NCBI GenBank assembly: GCA_020353195.1
Contig: CP070691.1
Coordinates: 3,717,665 to 3,781,664 of the forward strand
Length of the DNA stretch: 64,000 nucleotides
DNA from: Phycisphaerales bacterium
GTDB lineage: Bacteria > Planctomycetota > Phycisphaerae > UBA1845
Direction: 5' to 3'
Of this stretch, positions 63,468 through 64,000 are shown in pieces. How positions within the stretch are numbered: position 1 is the stretch's first letter; each line of letters opens with the position of its first letter. A model generated the notes under the pieces. The model saw only the letters and a list, made by a program, of their open reading frames with translations. It searched no databases and had not been told where the DNA came from. The translations under genes and the position numbers were made by a program.

Positions 63468-63809
63468 TCATGTCTCATCCGCTTTCACCAGTGGGTACCG
63501 GGCCCGCCTGAATCGCGTGCCACACTCGGAGCAGACGCCGCTGACGTTCCCCCTGAGGTTGTACCCGCACGTCGGACACAGCTTCTCTTTTTTCGGTCTC
63601 TGCCGTTCCAGCGCGCGGAGATTGCGGCGTGCCCAGCGGATGTTGACGGCGCATACGCCCACCGTAATCACGGAAAACACGAGCGGTTTCGACGCGGCAC
63701 GTATTCCCCCGGCATCGAGCACCTGCAGGCCAAAGCCCACCAGGCAAAGCGCCCCACCTACAAGAGATAGCACGATCATCAAGATAGTCCAGCGCCTACC
63801 CAGGAGCAT
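63468..63809 (-). CDS. Small membrane protein with C-terminal zinc ribbon
   Basis: 113 residues. Two hydrophobic helices near the N-terminus ('WTILMIVLSLVGGALCLVGFG' and 'LVFSVITVGVCAVNI') are followed by a basic stretch and 'CPTCGYNLRGNVSGVCSECG', two CxxC pairs that should bind zinc. This zinc ribbon is very common in planctomycete proteins. Function is unknown. GGGAG six bases before ATG 63809 fixes the start. The gene is framed on both sides by 69-bp direct repeats and by units of the GCGACC repeat. Confidence 0.75.
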   Translation of the reverse strand: MLLGRRWTILMIVLSLVGGALCLVGFGLQVLDAGGIRAASKPLVFSVITVGVCAVNIRWARRNLRALERQRPKKEKLCPTCGYNLRGNVSGVCSECGTRFRRARYPLVKADET

Positions 63810-63884
63810 GTGGCACTCCCAACCGCCCCGTCGCCTTGGCTCAAGCGCGACTGCGGCCGCGTGGCACGGCCACGCTCGCGTGAC

Positions 63885-63953
63885 CATGATCTGTTCGATT
63901 CACACGACAAACCCGTTCAGCGCCAATGCGCACGCAGCGGTAAGCGCGCCACG
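63885..63953. repeat. 69-bp direct repeat, copy 2
   Basis: Second copy of the repeat at 63392-63460, in the same orientation, upstream (5') of the zinc-ribbon gene. It is followed within ten bases by a GCGACC repeat unit. Confidence 0.75.
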
Positions 63954-63962
63954 TCCCGAACC

Positions 63963-63980
63963 GCGACCGTGAGGAAGCGG
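63963..63980. repeat. Single GCGACC-type repeat unit at the right edge
   Basis: GCGACCGTGAGGAAGCGG, one base different from the unit at 63373-63390. The remaining 20 bases to the window end show nothing. Confidence 0.75.
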
Positions 63981-64000
63981 CTCTGGCGAAACGGCAGCTG

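Overview
The window is 64 kb of GC-rich bacterial DNA, most likely from a planctomycete of the Phycisphaerae type (inference). The pointers are tandem pseudopilin genes with FTLIELLVV signatures, a PEP-CTERM protein, large secreted proteins ending in dockerin-like calcium repeats, a fused membrane/spermidine-synthase protein, and a small membrane protein with the CPTCGYNLRGN zinc ribbon common in that phylum. No tRNA, rRNA, CRISPR array, insertion sequence or phage module was seen. About 34 protein genes are supported, nearly all preceded by a recognisable ribosome binding site or coupled to the gene before.

Region by region. 1-5.3 kb: the tail of a glycoside hydrolase-like gene converges on a minus-strand operon of an NagX-like membrane acyltransferase, a sodium:solute symporter and a CBM9 lipoprotein, probably for amino-sugar use. 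5.4-12.7 kb: a secreted clan GH-A glycosidase whose frame continues past an in-frame TAG, then an AAC(3)-fold acetyltransferase, a second symporter and a Tat-exported metallophosphoesterase. 12.7-26.3 kb: a surface-protein region with two paralogous pseudopilins, a PEP-CTERM protein, two very large dockerin proteins sharing two alternating sequence modules with it, and a GHL10-type glycosidase with dockerin. Most of these units have their own TTG-N17-TA..AT promoter, a long leader and a terminator hairpin. 26.4-40.1 kb: a two-domain glycosyltransferase, a tandem GNAT protein, a metallophosphoesterase/PQQ-propeller protein, then two remarkable secreted proteins that together carry six hydrolase domains (DUF1460, class A-like serine hydrolase and C39; transglutaminase, class C serine hydrolase and alpha/beta hydrolase), and a second GHL10/dockerin paralogue.

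40.2-55.4 kb: an AhbD-like radical SAM enzyme and a PhzF-family protein on the minus strand. A plus-strand run follows: a lipoprotein, mfd, a parvulin lipoprotein, a complete AmmeMemoRadiSam set (Memo-AMMECR1 fusion, DUF362 protein, radical SAM enzyme), all of whose members carry export signals, and an active/inactive pair of M16 peptidases. 55.4-64 kb: a fused spermidine synthase with an O-methyltransferase, a second NagX-like acyltransferase facing a third symporter, a dispersed 16-18 bp repeat family, and a zinc-ribbon membrane protein flanked by 69-bp direct repeats.

Taken together the window describes a cell that works outside its cytoplasm: it degrades polysaccharides and perhaps peptidoglycan or muropeptides, takes products up through sodium symporters, and displays modular proteins. 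The three best candidates for undescribed biology are the exported AmmeMemoRadiSam/DUF362 set, the pair of six-hydrolase proteins, and the alternating two-module architecture of the dockerin/PEP-CTERM proteins.
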